Below, piece by piece: positions 51,434 to 61,349 of a stretch of DNA of 64,000 nt (the first letter of the stretch is position 1; each line of letters begins with the position of its first letter). Location of the stretch: NCBI RefSeq assembly GCF_009930815.1, contig NZ_CP022222.1, forward strand, positions 2,770,501 through 2,834,500, read 5' to 3'. Both the position numbers and the translations under genes were made by a program. The notes under the pieces are model-generated. The model had not been told where the DNA came from, ran no database searches, and saw only the letters and a program-made list of their open reading frames with translations. Source of the DNA: Bradyrhizobium sp. CCBAU 051011 (lineage in GTDB: Bacteria > Pseudomonadota > Alphaproteobacteria > Rhizobiales > Xanthobacteraceae).

Positions 51434-52750
51434 CTAGCCGGAAACCTCCACCACCTGCTCGACCGGCAGCGCGCCGCCGCGGACGCGGATTTCGCGGACC
51501 GGATAGGGAACGCGGATGCCCTCGCGCTTGAACGCGTCCCACAGCGCCAGCATCACCTCGCTCTTGACGTTGTCCATGCCGTCGGGGTCGGCGATCCAGA
51601 AGGTCAGCGAAAATTTCATGCCGGCTTCGGCGAACTCGGTGATGATGCAGTTCGGCGGCTTGTTCTTGATGGCGCGCGGGGCGGCTGCCGCAACCTCGAT
51701 CGCCAGCTTGCAGACGAGGCGCGGATCGGCGTCGTAATTGGTGCTGAACAGCACCTTCACCAGCGTATTCTTGTCGGTGTAGGTCCAGTTCACGACCTTC
51801 TGCGTCACCAGATCCTCGTTCGGGATCAGGAACTCGCGGCCGTCGCCGGCGGCGACCGAGATGTAGCGCGTCTTCATCGCGCTGATCCGGCCCGAACTGT
51901 CGCCGATGGTGACGAGGTCGCCGGGTTTCACGGATTTGTCCGCCAGCAGGATGATGCCCGAGATGAAATTGGCGACGATCTTCTGCAAGCCCAGACCGAT
52001 GCCGACGCCGGCCGCGCCGGTAAAAACCGCTAGCGCCGAAAGGTTGATGCCGACAGTACCGAGCGCGATCGCGATCGCCACCACCATCAGTCCGATGCGG
52101 ATAATCTTGACCAGCAGCACCTGGACCGACGGCGTCAGGTCGCTGGCGCGGGTAATCCTGCTTTCGATGAAGTTGCTGGCGATGTTGGTCAGCCAAAGCG
52201 CCGCGATCAGCAGTGCGCCAGCCTTGATCAGCAGCAGCGGCGTCAGCCGCAAGCCGCCGATCTCGATCGCAAACGAGTCCAGTGTTTCCGCGGCCGGGTC
52301 GAGTTGCCCAAGGATACTCAGCGCCGCGACAAACCATGCCGTTATCGACACCAGCTTGACGATGAAGGCGTTGCGGATCACCGAAGTCACGAGCCGGATC
52401 ACGAGCCACGCCAGCGCCAGCTTGGCGGCGACCATCAGAAGATAGCTGCGGCTTGGCCACGTCAGGTGGTACATCGTGACGCGCTCCGCGATCACCAGGA
52501 CGGCGAACACCGCGGTCGAGGCGCTGCCGACCAGCACGCGGACGAAATGCCGGAGCGGCAACGGCCAGCGCATCGCCAGCGAGGTCATGTCGACCCGCGC
52601 GCGGATCGCCGCATCCGCCGCATAGGCGATGCCGGCGGCGGTCAGCATCAGCCCGAACTGCAGATAGAACCATGGCGAGGTGACCTCTGCGCCGACCGAT
52701 CGCGCAGTCGATTGCAGAAACTCAATGATTTCCTTCAGGGCCATGTCCAT
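51434..52750 (-). CDS. MscS-family mechanosensitive ion channel
   Basis: A 438-residue membrane protein with four N-terminal helices before the conserved MscS core: TM3-like VFTGAAGVGIGLGLQKIVAN, then FISGIILLADKSVKPGDLVT, the beta domain (FLIPNEDLVTQKVVNWTY), and a C-terminal alpha/beta domain ending near REIRVRGGALPVEQVVEV. It would open under membrane tension to release solutes. The start is ATG at 52750 or 52744. It is transcribed divergently from the antiporter gene at 52965. Confidence 0.92.
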   Translation of the reverse strand: MDMALKEIIEFLQSTARSVGAEVTSPWFYLQFGLMLTAAGIAYAADAAIRARVDMTSLAMRWPLPLRHFVRVLVGSASTAVFAVLVIAERVTMYHLTWPSRSYLLMVAAKLALAWLVIRLVTSVIRNAFIVKLVSITAWFVAALSILGQLDPAAETLDSFAIEIGGLRLTPLLLIKAGALLIAALWLTNIASNFIESRITRASDLTPSVQVLLVKIIRIGLMVVAIAIALGTVGINLSALAVFTGAAGVGIGLGLQKIVANFISGIILLADKSVKPGDLVTIGDSSGRISAMKTRYISVAAGDGREFLIPNEDLVTQKVVNWTYTDKNTLVKVLFSTNYDADPRLVCKLAIEVAAAAPRAIKNKPPNCIITEFAEAGMKFSLTFWIADPDGMDNVKSEVMLALWDAFKREGIRVPYPVREIRVRGGALPVEQVVEVSG

Positions 52751-52964
52751 CGGTAAATCTCGTCAGGCGGAGCGCAGGCAATTTGATTCGAACGGTGGGC
52801 AGATTTCCACAATCCGGGCGGGCGGACCATCGATACATGGACCGGCCAAGTCAGGTTAGCCCTTAAAACAGGGCGTATTGCCGCTATTGCAGAAATGGGT
52901 TGGCGTTCAACTGTGGCAACGATATGGATGCAATTGCAAGTATTTGCGATAATTACAGAGGTTC

Positions 52965-54758
52965 ATGGCTTCTCTCGACTCGGTCAGCATCGCCATCTTT
53001 CTGGGCGCCATTCTGGTGATGGCGGGCATCCTGTCGAGCCTGCTCGCGTTGCGCTTCGGGGCGCCCTTGCTGCTGGTGTTCCTTGGGATCGGCATGCTGG
53101 CGGGCGATGCCGGGCCGGGCCAGCTCAACTACAACGACGTCCGCACCACCTATCTGGTGGGGTCGGTGGCACTGGCGCTGATCCTGTTCGATGGCGGCTT
53201 GCGAACGAAATTTCAGAGCATCCGCACCGTGCTGGCGCCCTCGATGGTGCTGGCGACGATCGGCGTATTGCTTACCGCGCTGGTGACCGCGCCGGTCGCC
53301 AGATATGTGCTTGATCTCAACTGGACCGAGTCGCTTCTGGTCGGCGCGGTGGTGGCCTCGACCGATGCAGCCGCGGTATTTCTGCTCGTCCACACCCAGG
53401 GCCTGCGTCTTCGCCCCCGTGTCGGGGCGACGCTGGAGGCGGAATCCGGCACCAACGATCCGTTCGCGATCTTCCTCACTTTGATGCTGGTCGAATTCAT
53501 TTCGATCGGTCAAAGCTCACCCGGACATGTCGTATTCGAACTCGCCCGCGAGGGCCTGCTCGGCGCCGTGATCGGCGTGATCGGCGGCCGCCTGGTGGTA
53601 CTGGCGCTCAATCGGGTGGCGCTGCCGCAGGGCCTGCATGCGCCCTTCGTCACCACGGCCGCGCTGGTGATCTTCGGCGTGGCGCAGATCGCGCATGCCT
53701 CGGGCTTTCTCGCAGTCTATCTCGCCGGCATCATCATCGGCAATCGGCCGACGCGCGCGCATAATTCGGTGATCACCTTTTTGGATGCCGCGACCTGGCT
53801 GGCGCAGATCGTGATGTTCGTCCTGCTCGGGCTGCTCTCGTCGCCGCAACGGCTGCTGGACAGCGTAGGGCCGGCGGTGATCGTGGCACTGGTGCTGATG
53901 CTGGCGGCGCGGCCAATCGCGGTGTTCCTGTGCTTGGTGCCGTTCCGCTTCAACTGGCGCGAAAAAATCTTCATCGCCTGGACCGGCCTGCGTGGCGCGG
54001 TCGCAATCTTCCTCGCCTCGATCCCGATGCTGGTCGGATTGCCAAAGGCCTACCTCTATTTCGACGTCGCCTTTGTCGTGGTCATCATCTCGCTGTTGCT
54101 GCAGGGCTGGACGCTGGCGCCGGCGGCGCGCTGGCTGCATGTAGCGTTGCCGCGCGTGGACCGCGGTCCCAGGCGCGTCGAGCTCGATCTACCCGGCCAG
54201 CTCGAGCAGCAGCTGGTCGGCTATCCCGTGCGTCCGAAAAGCCTCTATTTCCGGCGCGGGTTGCTGCCATCCTGGTCCAAGCCGACGCTGGTGATCCGCG
54301 AGGAACGGATTCTCTCTCCCGCCGAGGCCGATCCGGTTGCCGCGGGGGATTACATCTATCTGCTGGCGCCGCCGGAAAAGGCCGAGGCGCTGGACCGTTT
54401 CTTTGTCGACATGGCGCCGAGTTCGGCGCCCGACCCGCATCTGCTCGGCGATTTCATGGTTTCCGGCGAGCATACCCTCGGCGAACTGGCCCAGATCTAC
54501 GGCGTATCGGCCGGCGAAGAGCATGCCACGCTGACGCTGGCGGATTATTTCGACATTCATCTCGATCATGCGCCGAAGGTGGGCGCCGAGCTCGTGCTCG
54601 ATCCGATCGTGCTGGTCGCTCGCAGCATCAGCGGTGGCCGGGTCAATGTGGTCGGCCTGCGCCTGCCTGAGGATGAGGAGCAGGCCGTGCCGCTGACGCG
54701 CAGGCAGAAGGCCAGGCGCAAGTTGGCGGAGATCTGGTCGTCGGTCGCCGGGGTTTGA
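52965..54758 (+). CDS. Potassium/proton antiporter, CPA1 type with C-terminal regulatory domains
   Basis: A 597-residue protein. About twelve membrane helices span residues 5-395, with the ion-binding motif VVASTDAAAVFLLVHTQGLR, FDGGL near residue 75, and TLEAESGTNDPFAIFLTLML. The cytoplasmic part has a TrkA-C-like domain (~425-490, RILSPAEADPVAAGDYIYLL) and a transporter-associated domain (~490-575). This is the layout of CvrA/NhaP2-type K+/H+ antiporters. Such a gene next to an MscS channel fits osmotic and potassium homeostasis. Confidence 0.9.
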   Translation: MASLDSVSIAIFLGAILVMAGILSSLLALRFGAPLLLVFLGIGMLAGDAGPGQLNYNDVRTTYLVGSVALALILFDGGLRTKFQSIRTVLAPSMVLATIGVLLTALVTAPVARYVLDLNWTESLLVGAVVASTDAAAVFLLVHTQGLRLRPRVGATLEAESGTNDPFAIFLTLMLVEFISIGQSSPGHVVFELAREGLLGAVIGVIGGRLVVLALNRVALPQGLHAPFVTTAALVIFGVAQIAHASGFLAVYLAGIIIGNRPTRAHNSVITFLDAATWLAQIVMFVLLGLLSSPQRLLDSVGPAVIVALVLMLAARPIAVFLCLVPFRFNWREKIFIAWTGLRGAVAIFLASIPMLVGLPKAYLYFDVAFVVVIISLLLQGWTLAPAARWLHVALPRVDRGPRRVELDLPGQLEQQLVGYPVRPKSLYFRRGLLPSWSKPTLVIREERILSPAEADPVAAGDYIYLLAPPEKAEALDRFFVDMAPSSAPDPHLLGDFMVSGEHTLGELAQIYGVSAGEEHATLTLADYFDIHLDHAPKVGAELVLDPIVLVARSISGGRVNVVGLRLPEDEEQAVPLTRRQKARRKLAEIWSSVAGV

Positions 54759-54812
54759 CTGCCGCGGGAATGCGAACCATGGCTTGCGCCTGTCACGCGC
54801 GTTGCGCTGGAA

Positions 54813-55040
54813 TTACTCTTCCAGGGTAAATCCAACCCTCAAGGTGACCTGGTAGTGGCGAACAGATCCGTTTTCGATATGGCCTCTGGTCTGCACGACT
54901 TCGAACCATTTCATTTCGCGAATGGTTTTTGACGCACGGGTAATGGCGTTCTGAATCGCGTCCTCGATGCTTTTTTCGGAAGACCCTACGAGATCGAGGA
55001 TCTTGTACACGTGATCCTTCATTCCGGCGGTATCGGGCAT
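54813..55040 (-). CDS. Dodecin
   Basis: 75 residues from the ATG at 55040, with GGAGG six bases upstream. The dodecin pattern is clear: [20 protein letters not shown], then [20 protein letters not shown], then [19 protein letters not shown], with the Trp that stacks on flavin. Dodecins form hollow dodecamers that bind flavins or CoA and protect against free flavin. It stands alone and converges on the antiporter gene. Confidence 0.93.
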   Translation of the reverse strand: MPDTAGMKDHVYKILDLVGSSEKSIEDAIQNAITRASKTIREMKWFEVVQTRGHIENGSVRHYQVTLRVGFTLEE

Positions 55041-55303
55041 GGCAAACCTCCATTGCGGCCATCGGTGCTCAATTCTGAACGAGTTGGCGACCGCCTCAGT
55101 TCCATGACTTCTGTCGACTTGTGCATCGCGGTGCACTGCCGCGCGACTGAGCCAACGATCAAGGGCTCCGCGTGCAATGCATCGATGCGCAGCCGCCGTG
55201 CATCATCCGGCGCATTCCGCTGTTGAGGAAGAGGCGAACTATCATTAGCTTAGCCGACGGTCAGTGGATGACCTCACGGTGGAAACGCAGGAGAGACACA
55301 ACA

Positions 55304-56233
55304 ATGTCCGGCCCGTCAGACGATCAACTCGGCTTTGCACCCGATTACGATTCTCCTGTCCCCTATATGCAGCGCACGCGCGACTACTATGCTGCGATCG
55401 GCTACACCACGCCCTACCGCTGGGCGCACTATGTCGATGCGCCGTTTCAGCCGCTGAAGAAGCCGCTGGCGCAGTCACGCGTCACCATCGTCACGACCGC
55501 CGCGCAATATGATCCCGCCAAGGGCGATCAGGGACCCGGCGCCGCCTATAATGGCAGCGCGAAATTTTACACTGTCTATGACGGCGACACCTCGAAGCAG
55601 CACGATTTGCGGATCTCCCATATCGGCTACGACCGCAAGCACACTACGGCCACCGACAGCGGCACTTGGTTTCCGCTGCCGCAGCTTTTGAAGGCGAAGG
55701 CCGCAGGACGGATAGGCGAAGTCGCGCCGCGCTTCTTTGGCGCGCCGACCAATCGCAGCCATCGCGTCACCATCGATGTCGACGCGCCCGACATCCTCGC
55801 CCGTTGCCTCGCCGATCAGGTCGATGTCGCGGTGATCGTTCCGAACTGTCCGGTCTGTCACCAGACGTCAGCGCTGGTGGCGCGCCATCTCGAAGCCAAC
55901 GGGATCGCCACCGTCGTGATGGGTTGCGCCAAGGATATCGTCGAGTTCGCGGCCGCGCCCCGTTTCCTGTTTTCGGATTTCCCGCTCGGCAATTCCGCGG
56001 GCAAGCCGCATGACGTGGAGTCGCAGGCGCAGACGCTGGAGCTGGCGCTGCGGCTGTTGGAGTCTGCACCCGGCGCGCGCACCACGATGCAGTCGCCGCT
56101 GCGCTGGAGCGAGGATGCTTCCTGGAAGCTCGACTACAACAACATCGCCCAGATGAGTCCGGAAGAGCTGGCGCGGCGTCGCGCCGAGTTCGACAAGCAG
56201 AAAGAGATCGCGCGCGGCAACCGGGCAGCGTGA
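55304..56233 (+). CDS. GrdB-like (glycine/betaine/sarcosine reductase B family) protein
   Basis: 309 residues. AGGAGAG precedes the ATG at 55304. The sequence resembles the reductase selenoprotein B family: DSPVPYMQRTRDYYAAIGYT near the start, RVTIVTTAAQYDP, DLRISHIGYDRKHTTA, then VDVAVIVPNCPVCHQTSALV and GIATVVMGCAKDIVEFAAAP. At the selenocysteine region there is CPVC and no in-frame UGA, and no GrdA or GrdC is nearby, so true Stickland reduction is unlikely. The genomic neighbours are a short hypothetical gene and a CoA-transferase, all rightward. Role unknown. Confidence 0.75.
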   Translation: MSGPSDDQLGFAPDYDSPVPYMQRTRDYYAAIGYTTPYRWAHYVDAPFQPLKKPLAQSRVTIVTTAAQYDPAKGDQGPGAAYNGSAKFYTVYDGDTSKQHDLRISHIGYDRKHTTATDSGTWFPLPQLLKAKAAGRIGEVAPRFFGAPTNRSHRVTIDVDAPDILARCLADQVDVAVIVPNCPVCHQTSALVARHLEANGIATVVMGCAKDIVEFAAAPRFLFSDFPLGNSAGKPHDVESQAQTLELALRLLESAPGARTTMQSPLRWSEDASWKLDYNNIAQMSPEELARRRAEFDKQKEIARGNRAA

Positions 56234-56273
56234 TCATGCATGGACATCATTCAAATCTTCCGATGTGAAGTTG

Positions 56274-56501
56274 ATGACCTACTGGGTGAAGCGGATCAAG
56301 CTGCGGAACGGAGAGATAGTCACCGAACGTGAACTGAGACACGACGAGAATCTATTTGAAGGCCCGGCGCCTGTCGTGGGTGACAAGATGATTGTTACGT
56401 GCCGCGGTCGGAAGTTTGAGGCAAGGGTGGTTTGGGGTAACTGGCCTGGACGTGAGCATGAGCAGGCAACGATCGTTCCGTTGCGTGTAGAAGAAACATA
56501 G
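56274..56501 (+). CDS. Short hypothetical protein between the GrdB-like and CoA-transferase genes
   Basis: 75 residues from the ATG at 56274 (GTG at 56265 also possible). It is beta-rich: YWVKRIKLRNGEIVTERELR, then VGDKMIVTCRGRKFEARVVW, ending ATIVPLRVEE. It looks like a small soluble cytoplasmic protein with a barrel-type fold. No family recognised. It sits 40 bases after the preceding gene and 28 before the next, so an operon is likely. Confidence 0.65.
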   Translation: MTYWVKRIKLRNGEIVTERELRHDENLFEGPAPVVGDKMIVTCRGRKFEARVVWGNWPGREHEQATIVPLRVEET

Positions 56502-56529
56502 GCTGCAGGGACCCCAGGGAGAAATTAGC

Positions 56530-57723
56530 GTGACCCGACCGTTCGAAGGCGTGAAGATTCTCGACTTCACGCAGGTGCTGGCTGGGCCCTATGCGAGCTA
56601 CCAGCTCGCGCTGCTCGGGGCCGACGTCATCAAGGTGGAGCGGCGCGAGGGCGAGGATATGCGCCGCACGCCGTTGAGCCGGGAATGGGCCGAGCGTGGG
56701 CTGGCACCGGGCTGGCAGGCGATCAACGGCAACAAGCGCAGCCTCACCCTCGACCTCTCGAAGCCGGAGGCGATCGCCATCGTCAAGCAGCTCGCCGCGC
56801 AGGCCGACGTGGTGATGGAGAACTTTCGTCCCGGCGTGATGGACAAGCTCGGCATCGGCTACGCCGCGCTGTCGGCGATCAATCCGCGGCTGATCTACTG
56901 CGCCATTTCCGGCTTCGGCCAGACCGGCCCCGAGCGGCTCGGCGCCGGCTATGACGGCAAGATGCAGGCGCTGTCAGGCATCATGTCGATTACGGGCCAC
57001 GCCGAGACCGGGCCGACGCGGGCGGGCTTTGCCGTCTGCGACGTGCTGTCGGGCGCCACCGCGGCCTTCGGCGTGTCGAGCGCGCTGTTCCAGCGCACCC
57101 ATACCGGCAAGGGCCAGCTGGTCGACGTCTCCATGCTGGAGGCGACGCTGGCGTTCCTGTCGGGCCAGGTGGCGGATTACTCGGTCGCCGGCCATCGCCA
57201 GCAGCTTTCCGGCAACCAGGCGGTCAGCCGCCGGCCGACGGCCAATCTCTTCAAGGCGGGCGCGGGCTATCTGCTGCTCGCCGTCAATAGCGAGAAGCAA
57301 TACATCGCCTTGATGACGGCGCTTGGCCGTGCGGACGCGCTGGAGGACCCGCGCTTCGTCGATTGGTTTGCCCGCCAGGAGAACGAGAAGGCACTGCGGG
57401 CCATTATCGAGGAGGCGCTGTCAAGCAAGGACCCGCGCGAGTGGGAGAAGATACTGGAGGCCGCGGGCGCGCCCTGCGCCAGCATCTGGAAGGTCGAGGA
57501 AGTCATCGACCATCCGCAGATCGCGGCGCGCGGCGCCATGCAGGAGATCGAGACGCCCTATGGCCGCCTGCGCTTTGCCGGCAGCGGTTTCCAGCTCGCC
57601 CATGGCGGCGGCCGGCTCGACCGGATGGCGCCGGCGCTTGGCGCCCATACCGAGGAGGTGCTGGCCTCGCTCGGCTATGATGCGAAGGCGATCGCGGAAT
57701 TGCGGGCGCGCGAGGTCGTCTAA
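56530..57723 (+). CDS. CaiB/BaiF (class III) CoA-transferase
   Basis: A 397-residue protein starting with GTG at 56530; GGGAG lies upstream. Family motifs: KILDFTQVLAGPYASYQLAL, GNKRSLTLDLSKPEA, the catalytic Asp region LGAGYDGKMQALSGIMSITG, and the C-terminal GAPCASIWKVEEVIDHPQIA. It transfers CoA between organic acids. It is homologous to but distinct from the CoA-transferase at 32070. The co-directional GrdB-like and short genes upstream may share its pathway, which is unknown. Confidence 0.92.
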   Translation: MTRPFEGVKILDFTQVLAGPYASYQLALLGADVIKVERREGEDMRRTPLSREWAERGLAPGWQAINGNKRSLTLDLSKPEAIAIVKQLAAQADVVMENFRPGVMDKLGIGYAALSAINPRLIYCAISGFGQTGPERLGAGYDGKMQALSGIMSITGHAETGPTRAGFAVCDVLSGATAAFGVSSALFQRTHTGKGQLVDVSMLEATLAFLSGQVADYSVAGHRQQLSGNQAVSRRPTANLFKAGAGYLLLAVNSEKQYIALMTALGRADALEDPRFVDWFARQENEKALRAIIEEALSSKDPREWEKILEAAGAPCASIWKVEEVIDHPQIAARGAMQEIETPYGRLRFAGSGFQLAHGGGRLDRMAPALGAHTEEVLASLGYDAKAIAELRAREVV

Positions 57724-58052
57724 AGCGTGATGGGATTAGGTTCTATTGCGACCACGAAGAAGGTGCGGCTCCCTCTCCCGCTTGCGGGGGAGGGCCGGGG
57801 TGGGGGTGTCTCCGCGGGTCACACTGCCCGAGTGGAGAGAGCCCCCACCCGGCGCTTGCGCCGACCTCCCCCGCAAGCGGGAGAGGTGAAGCGCGTCCGC
57901 TGCCAAACCTAACCAATGCACTAGCGGCGCGGGAGGTCCGGTTCCTGTCCCGTTTTGGGGTCACCCGCGCATGGCGACCCTGCGCCAAGCCGCTTTGTGC
58001 GGCCGGGCTTCCCGTCTAAAAGACGCCTTTCCCGATCCTAGAAGGATAGATC
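57724..58052. other. Intergenic region with an inverted repeat element
   Basis: About 330 bases between the CoA-transferase and ilvD. It contains the inverted repeat at 57772-57886. I see no gene, and the ilvD promoter should lie in its right part. Confidence 0.5.
57772..57886. repeat. Palindromic intergenic repeat (BIME/REP-like)
   Basis: A perfect 22-bp inverted repeat (outer arms 57772-57793 and 57865-57886, CCTCTCCCGCTTGCGGGGG type) encloses further paired blocks (CCGGGGTGGGGG with CCCCCACCCGG). Elements with these arms are very common between genes of alphaproteobacteria. Transcribed, it would form a long hairpin. Confidence 0.85.
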
Positions 58053-59897
58053 ATGCCCGCCTACCGCTCTCGAACCACGACCCATGGCCGCAACATGGCG
58101 GGCGCCCGCGGCCTCTGGCGCGCCACTGGCATGAAGAACGAGGACTTTGGCAAGCCGATCATTGCCGTGGTCAATTCGTTCACCCAGTTCGTGCCCGGCC
58201 ACGTGCACCTGAAGGACCTCGGCCAGCTCGTCGCGCGCGAGATCGAGAAGGCGGGCGGCGTTGCGAAAGAGTTCAACACCATCGCGGTCGATGATGGCAT
58301 CGCGATGGGCCATGACGGCATGCTCTACAGCCTGCCGTCGCGCGAGATCATCGCCGACAGCGTCGAATACATGGTCAACGCACATTGCGCCGACGCCATG
58401 GTCTGCATCTCGAACTGCGACAAGATCACGCCCGGCATGCTGATGGCCGCGCTGCGGATCAACATCCCGACCGTGTTCGTCTCGGGCGGGCCGATGGAAT
58501 CGGGCAAGGTCAATCTTAAGGGCAAGATCCGTGCGGTCGACCTGATCGACGCCATGGTCGCCGCCGCCGACACCAGCGTCAGCGACGCGGATGTCGAAGT
58601 GATCGAGCGCTCGGCGTGCCCGACCTGCGGCTCGTGCTCGGGCATGTTCACCGCCAATTCCATGAACTGCCTCACCGAGGCGCTCGGCCTTGCGCTGCCC
58701 GGCAACGGCTCGGTGCTGGCCACGCATGCCGACCGCAAGGGGCTGTTCGTCGAGGCCGGCCATCTGATCGTTGACCTCGCGCGGCGTTATTACGAGCAGG
58801 ATGACGACACCGCGCTGCCGCGCACCATCGCCAACTTCAAGGCGTTCGAGAACGCGATGACGCTCGACATCGCCATGGGTGGCTCGACCAACACGGTGCT
58901 GCATCTCTTGGCGGCCGCTTACGAAGGCAAGGTGCCGTTCACCATGCAAGACATCGACCGGCTATCGCGGCGGGTGCCGGTGCTGTGCAAGGTGGCGCCG
59001 TCGGTGGCCGACGTGCATCTGGAAGACGTGCACCGCGCCGGCGGCGTGATGGCGATTCTCGGCGAACTCGACCGCGCCGGGCTGCTGAACCGCGGCCTGC
59101 CGATGGTTCACAGCAAGACGCTGGAGGACGCGCTCGGCCGCTGGGACATCGTACGCACCAAGAGCGAAAGCGTCCGCAAATTCTTCACGGCCGCGCCGGG
59201 CAATGTGTCCACCCAAGTCGCGTTTAGCCAGGAGCGCCGGTTCGAGGAGCTCGATACCGACCGCGCCACGGGCTGCATCCGCGACGCCGAGCACGCGTTC
59301 TCCAAGGACGGCGGCCTCGCGGTGCTCTCCGGCAACCTCGCGCTCGACGGCTGCATCGTGAAAACCGCCGGCGTCGATGAGAGCATTCTGAAGTTCGAAG
59401 GACCGGCGCGGATCTTTGAAAGCCAGGACGCCGCGGTCGAAGGCATTCTGGGCGGCAAGATCAAGGCCGGCGACGTCGTCGTGGTCCGCTACGAGGGCCC
59501 GCGCGGCGGTCCCGGCATGCAGGAGATGCTGTATCCGACCAGCTATCTGAAATCGAAGGGGCTCGGAAAGGTCTGCGCGCTGATCACCGACGGCCGCTTC
59601 TCCGGCGGCTCCTCGGGCCTGTCGATCGGCCACATCTCGCCGGAAGCCGCCGAAGGCGGCCTGATCGGGCTGGTGGAGGATGGCGATGTCATCAAGATCG
59701 ATATCCCTGCGCGTTCGATCAGCCTCGTGGTCGATGATGCGACGCTGGCGAAACGTCGCGAAGCCATGCTGGCCCGCGGGGCGGAGGCATGGAAGCCCGC
59801 CAAGAAGCGCAGCCGCAACGTGTCGATGGCGCTGAAGGCCTATGCGGCGCTGACGACCAGCGCAGCGCGTGGCGCAGTGCGCGTCGTTCCGGAGTAG
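58053..59897 (+). CDS. ilvD: Dihydroxy-acid dehydratase
   Basis: 614 residues, the normal length. It has the iron-sulfur cysteines in [10 protein letters not shown] and [18 protein letters not shown], the N-terminal [20 protein letters not shown], and the C-terminal [20 protein letters not shown]. It converts 2,3-dihydroxy-isovalerate and 2,3-dihydroxy-3-methylvalerate to the keto acids in valine and isoleucine synthesis, in the cytoplasm. AGAAGGATAGATC precedes the ATG. A monocistronic unit is likely. Confidence 0.98.
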   Translation: MPAYRSRTTTHGRNMAGARGLWRATGMKNEDFGKPIIAVVNSFTQFVPGHVHLKDLGQLVAREIEKAGGVAKEFNTIAVDDGIAMGHDGMLYSLPSREIIADSVEYMVNAHCADAMVCISNCDKITPGMLMAALRINIPTVFVSGGPMESGKVNLKGKIRAVDLIDAMVAAADTSVSDADVEVIERSACPTCGSCSGMFTANSMNCLTEALGLALPGNGSVLATHADRKGLFVEAGHLIVDLARRYYEQDDDTALPRTIANFKAFENAMTLDIAMGGSTNTVLHLLAAAYEGKVPFTMQDIDRLSRRVPVLCKVAPSVADVHLEDVHRAGGVMAILGELDRAGLLNRGLPMVHSKTLEDALGRWDIVRTKSESVRKFFTAAPGNVSTQVAFSQERRFEELDTDRATGCIRDAEHAFSKDGGLAVLSGNLALDGCIVKTAGVDESILKFEGPARIFESQDAAVEGILGGKIKAGDVVVVRYEGPRGGPGMQEMLYPTSYLKSKGLGKVCALITDGRFSGGSSGLSIGHISPEAAEGGLIGLVEDGDVIKIDIPARSISLVVDDATLAKRREAMLARGAEAWKPAKKRSRNVSMALKAYAALTTSAARGAVRVVPE

Positions 59898-59902
59898 GTC
59901 TT

Positions 59903-59984
59903 GTAGGATGGGTAGAGCGAAGCGAAACCCATCATGCTTCGGCGATCGGGATCGATGGGTTTCGCTTCGCTCTACCCATCCTAC
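59903..59984. repeat. Long perfect inverted repeat between convergent ilvD and modC
   Basis: A 31-bp arm (59903-59933, beginning GTAGGATGGGTAGAGCGAAG) is perfectly repeated in inverse orientation at 59954-59984, with a 20-base spacer. It lies six bases after the ilvD stop and eight before the end of modC, so it can act as a two-way transcription end. The GGATGGGTAGAGCGAAGCG-type arm is a dispersed repeat in several proteobacteria. Confidence 0.9.
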
Positions 59985-59991
59985 GAAGAAG

Positions 59992-60651
59992 CTACATCAG
60001 CACCTTGACGCCGCCGAGTGCGGTCACCCGACCGCGCTTGAGCATCACGATCTGCGTCGCGAGCTGACGCAGCTCGGCCGCGTCGTGGCTGACATAGACC
60101 ATGGGGATGCCCTCGTCGCGCAGCCGCACCAGGTAGGGCAGGATTTCCTCCTTGCGGCCTTCGTCGAGCGACCCCAGCGGCTCGTCCAGCAGCAGCAAGC
60201 GTGGCTTTGACAACAGCGCGCGGCCGAGCGCGACGCGCTGACGCTCGCCGCCGGAGAGTTTTCCGGGTCGGCGATCCAGGAGGCCGCCGATGTCGAGCAG
60301 GTCCGTGATGCGCGCAGACTGCGCGGCATCTTCCGCAAGGCCGTTCATGCGCCGGCCGTAGTCGAGGTTCTGCCGCACGTTAAGATGCGGAAACAGTCGC
60401 GCGTCCTGAAACACGTAGCCGATCCGGCGCCGGTGCGGTGGCAGATGGACGCCTTTCGACGTGTCATCCAGCGTTTCGCCGTCGAGCGCGATGATGCCGC
60501 GGTCGGGCCGCAGCAGGCCCGCGATCATGTTGATCAGCGAGGTCTTGCCGGCGCCTGATGCGCCGAACAGGCCGGTGACGCGGCCCTGGCTTTCGAACGA
60601 GGCTTCGAGCGAGAACTCGCCGAGTTGCTTGGTGACGTCGACGCGCAACAT
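59992..60651 (-). CDS. modC: Molybdate ABC transporter ATP-binding protein, short form
   Basis: 219 residues: Walker [22 protein letters not shown]-loop [15 protein letters not shown], signature [19 protein letters not shown], Walker [13 protein letters not shown], switch YVSHDAAEL. Classical ModC has ~350 residues with a C-terminal molybdate-binding Mop domain; here the protein ends right after the nucleotide-binding domain ([16 protein letters not shown]). Whether the short form is native or a truncation at the adjacent repeat is open. It forms an operon with modB and modA, with spacing of two bases to modB. Confidence 0.93.
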   Translation of the reverse strand: MLRVDVTKQLGEFSLEASFESQGRVTGLFGASGAGKTSLINMIAGLLRPDRGIIALDGETLDDTSKGVHLPPHRRRIGYVFQDARLFPHLNVRQNLDYGRRMNGLAEDAAQSARITDLLDIGGLLDRRPGKLSGGERQRVALGRALLSKPRLLLLDEPLGSLDEGRKEEILPYLVRLRDEGIPMVYVSHDAAELRQLATQIVMLKRGRVTALGGVKVLM

Positions 60652-60653
60652 GG

Positions 60654-61349
60654 TCAATTCCCGTGCAGGCGTTTGGTCGCGCGCCGCGCGAACCATTCGG
60701 ATGCGATCAAAGCGCCCATCGCGATCACGGTGGAAACGACAACCAGCCGTCCTGCCGCGGCGTCGCCATCCGGCGTCTGGATCAGCGAATAGATCGCCGA
60801 CGAAATGGTCTGGGTCTCGCCGGGAATGTTGGAGACGAAGGTGATGGTGGCGCCGAACTCGCCGATCGCCTTGGCAAAGCCCAGCACCATGCCGGCTAAT
60901 ACGCCTGGCAGTGCCAGCGGCAAGGTGACCGTCGCAAATACTTTCCACGGTGGTGCACCGAGAGTGCTTGCAGCCTGCTCCAGACGGCGATCGATCGCCT
61001 CGATCGAGAGCCGGATCGGTCGCACCAGCAACGGAAACGACATGATGCCGCAGGCGAGCGCGGCTCCCGTCCAGCGAAACGCGAACACAATGCCGAGATG
61101 GTCGGCGAGCCATGCGCCGACCAGGCCGCGACGGCCGAAGGTCAGCAGCAGCAAATAGCCGGTGACGACCGGCGGCAGCACCAGCGGCAAATGGACCACG
61201 GCGTCGAGGATCGATTTGCCCCAGAATTCACGCCGCGCCAGCAGCCATGCCAGCGCAACGCCGAACGGCGTCGCCACCAGCGTTGCGATGATGGCGACCC
61301 GCAGCGACAGCAGGATGGCGGTCCATTCGGCCAGCGAGATTTCGAACAT
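60654..61349 (-). CDS. modB: Molybdate ABC transporter permease
   Basis: 231 residues with five to six membrane helices ([20 protein letters not shown] at the start). The coupling motif is [20 protein letters not shown], then [20 protein letters not shown] and [18 protein letters not shown], typical of ModB. The ATG at 61349 overlaps the modA stop by one base. It forms the membrane channel for molybdate with modC. Confidence 0.95.
   Translation of the reverse strand: MFEISLAEWTAILLSLRVAIIATLVATPFGVALAWLLARREFWGKSILDAVVHLPLVLPPVVTGYLLLLTFGRRGLVGAWLADHLGIVFAFRWTGAALACGIMSFPLLVRPIRLSIEAIDRRLEQAASTLGAPPWKVFATVTLPLALPGVLAGMVLGFAKAIGEFGATITFVSNIPGETQTISSAIYSLIQTPDGDAAAGRLVVVSTVIAMGALIASEWFARRATKRLHGN

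Noticed and set aside
51384..52673. 429-codon minus-strand frame overlapping the MscS gene
   Set aside because: It is an alternative frame of the same strand, rich in Arg/Gly/Asp as expected for a shadow in GC-rich DNA; the MscS frame carries the real motifs.
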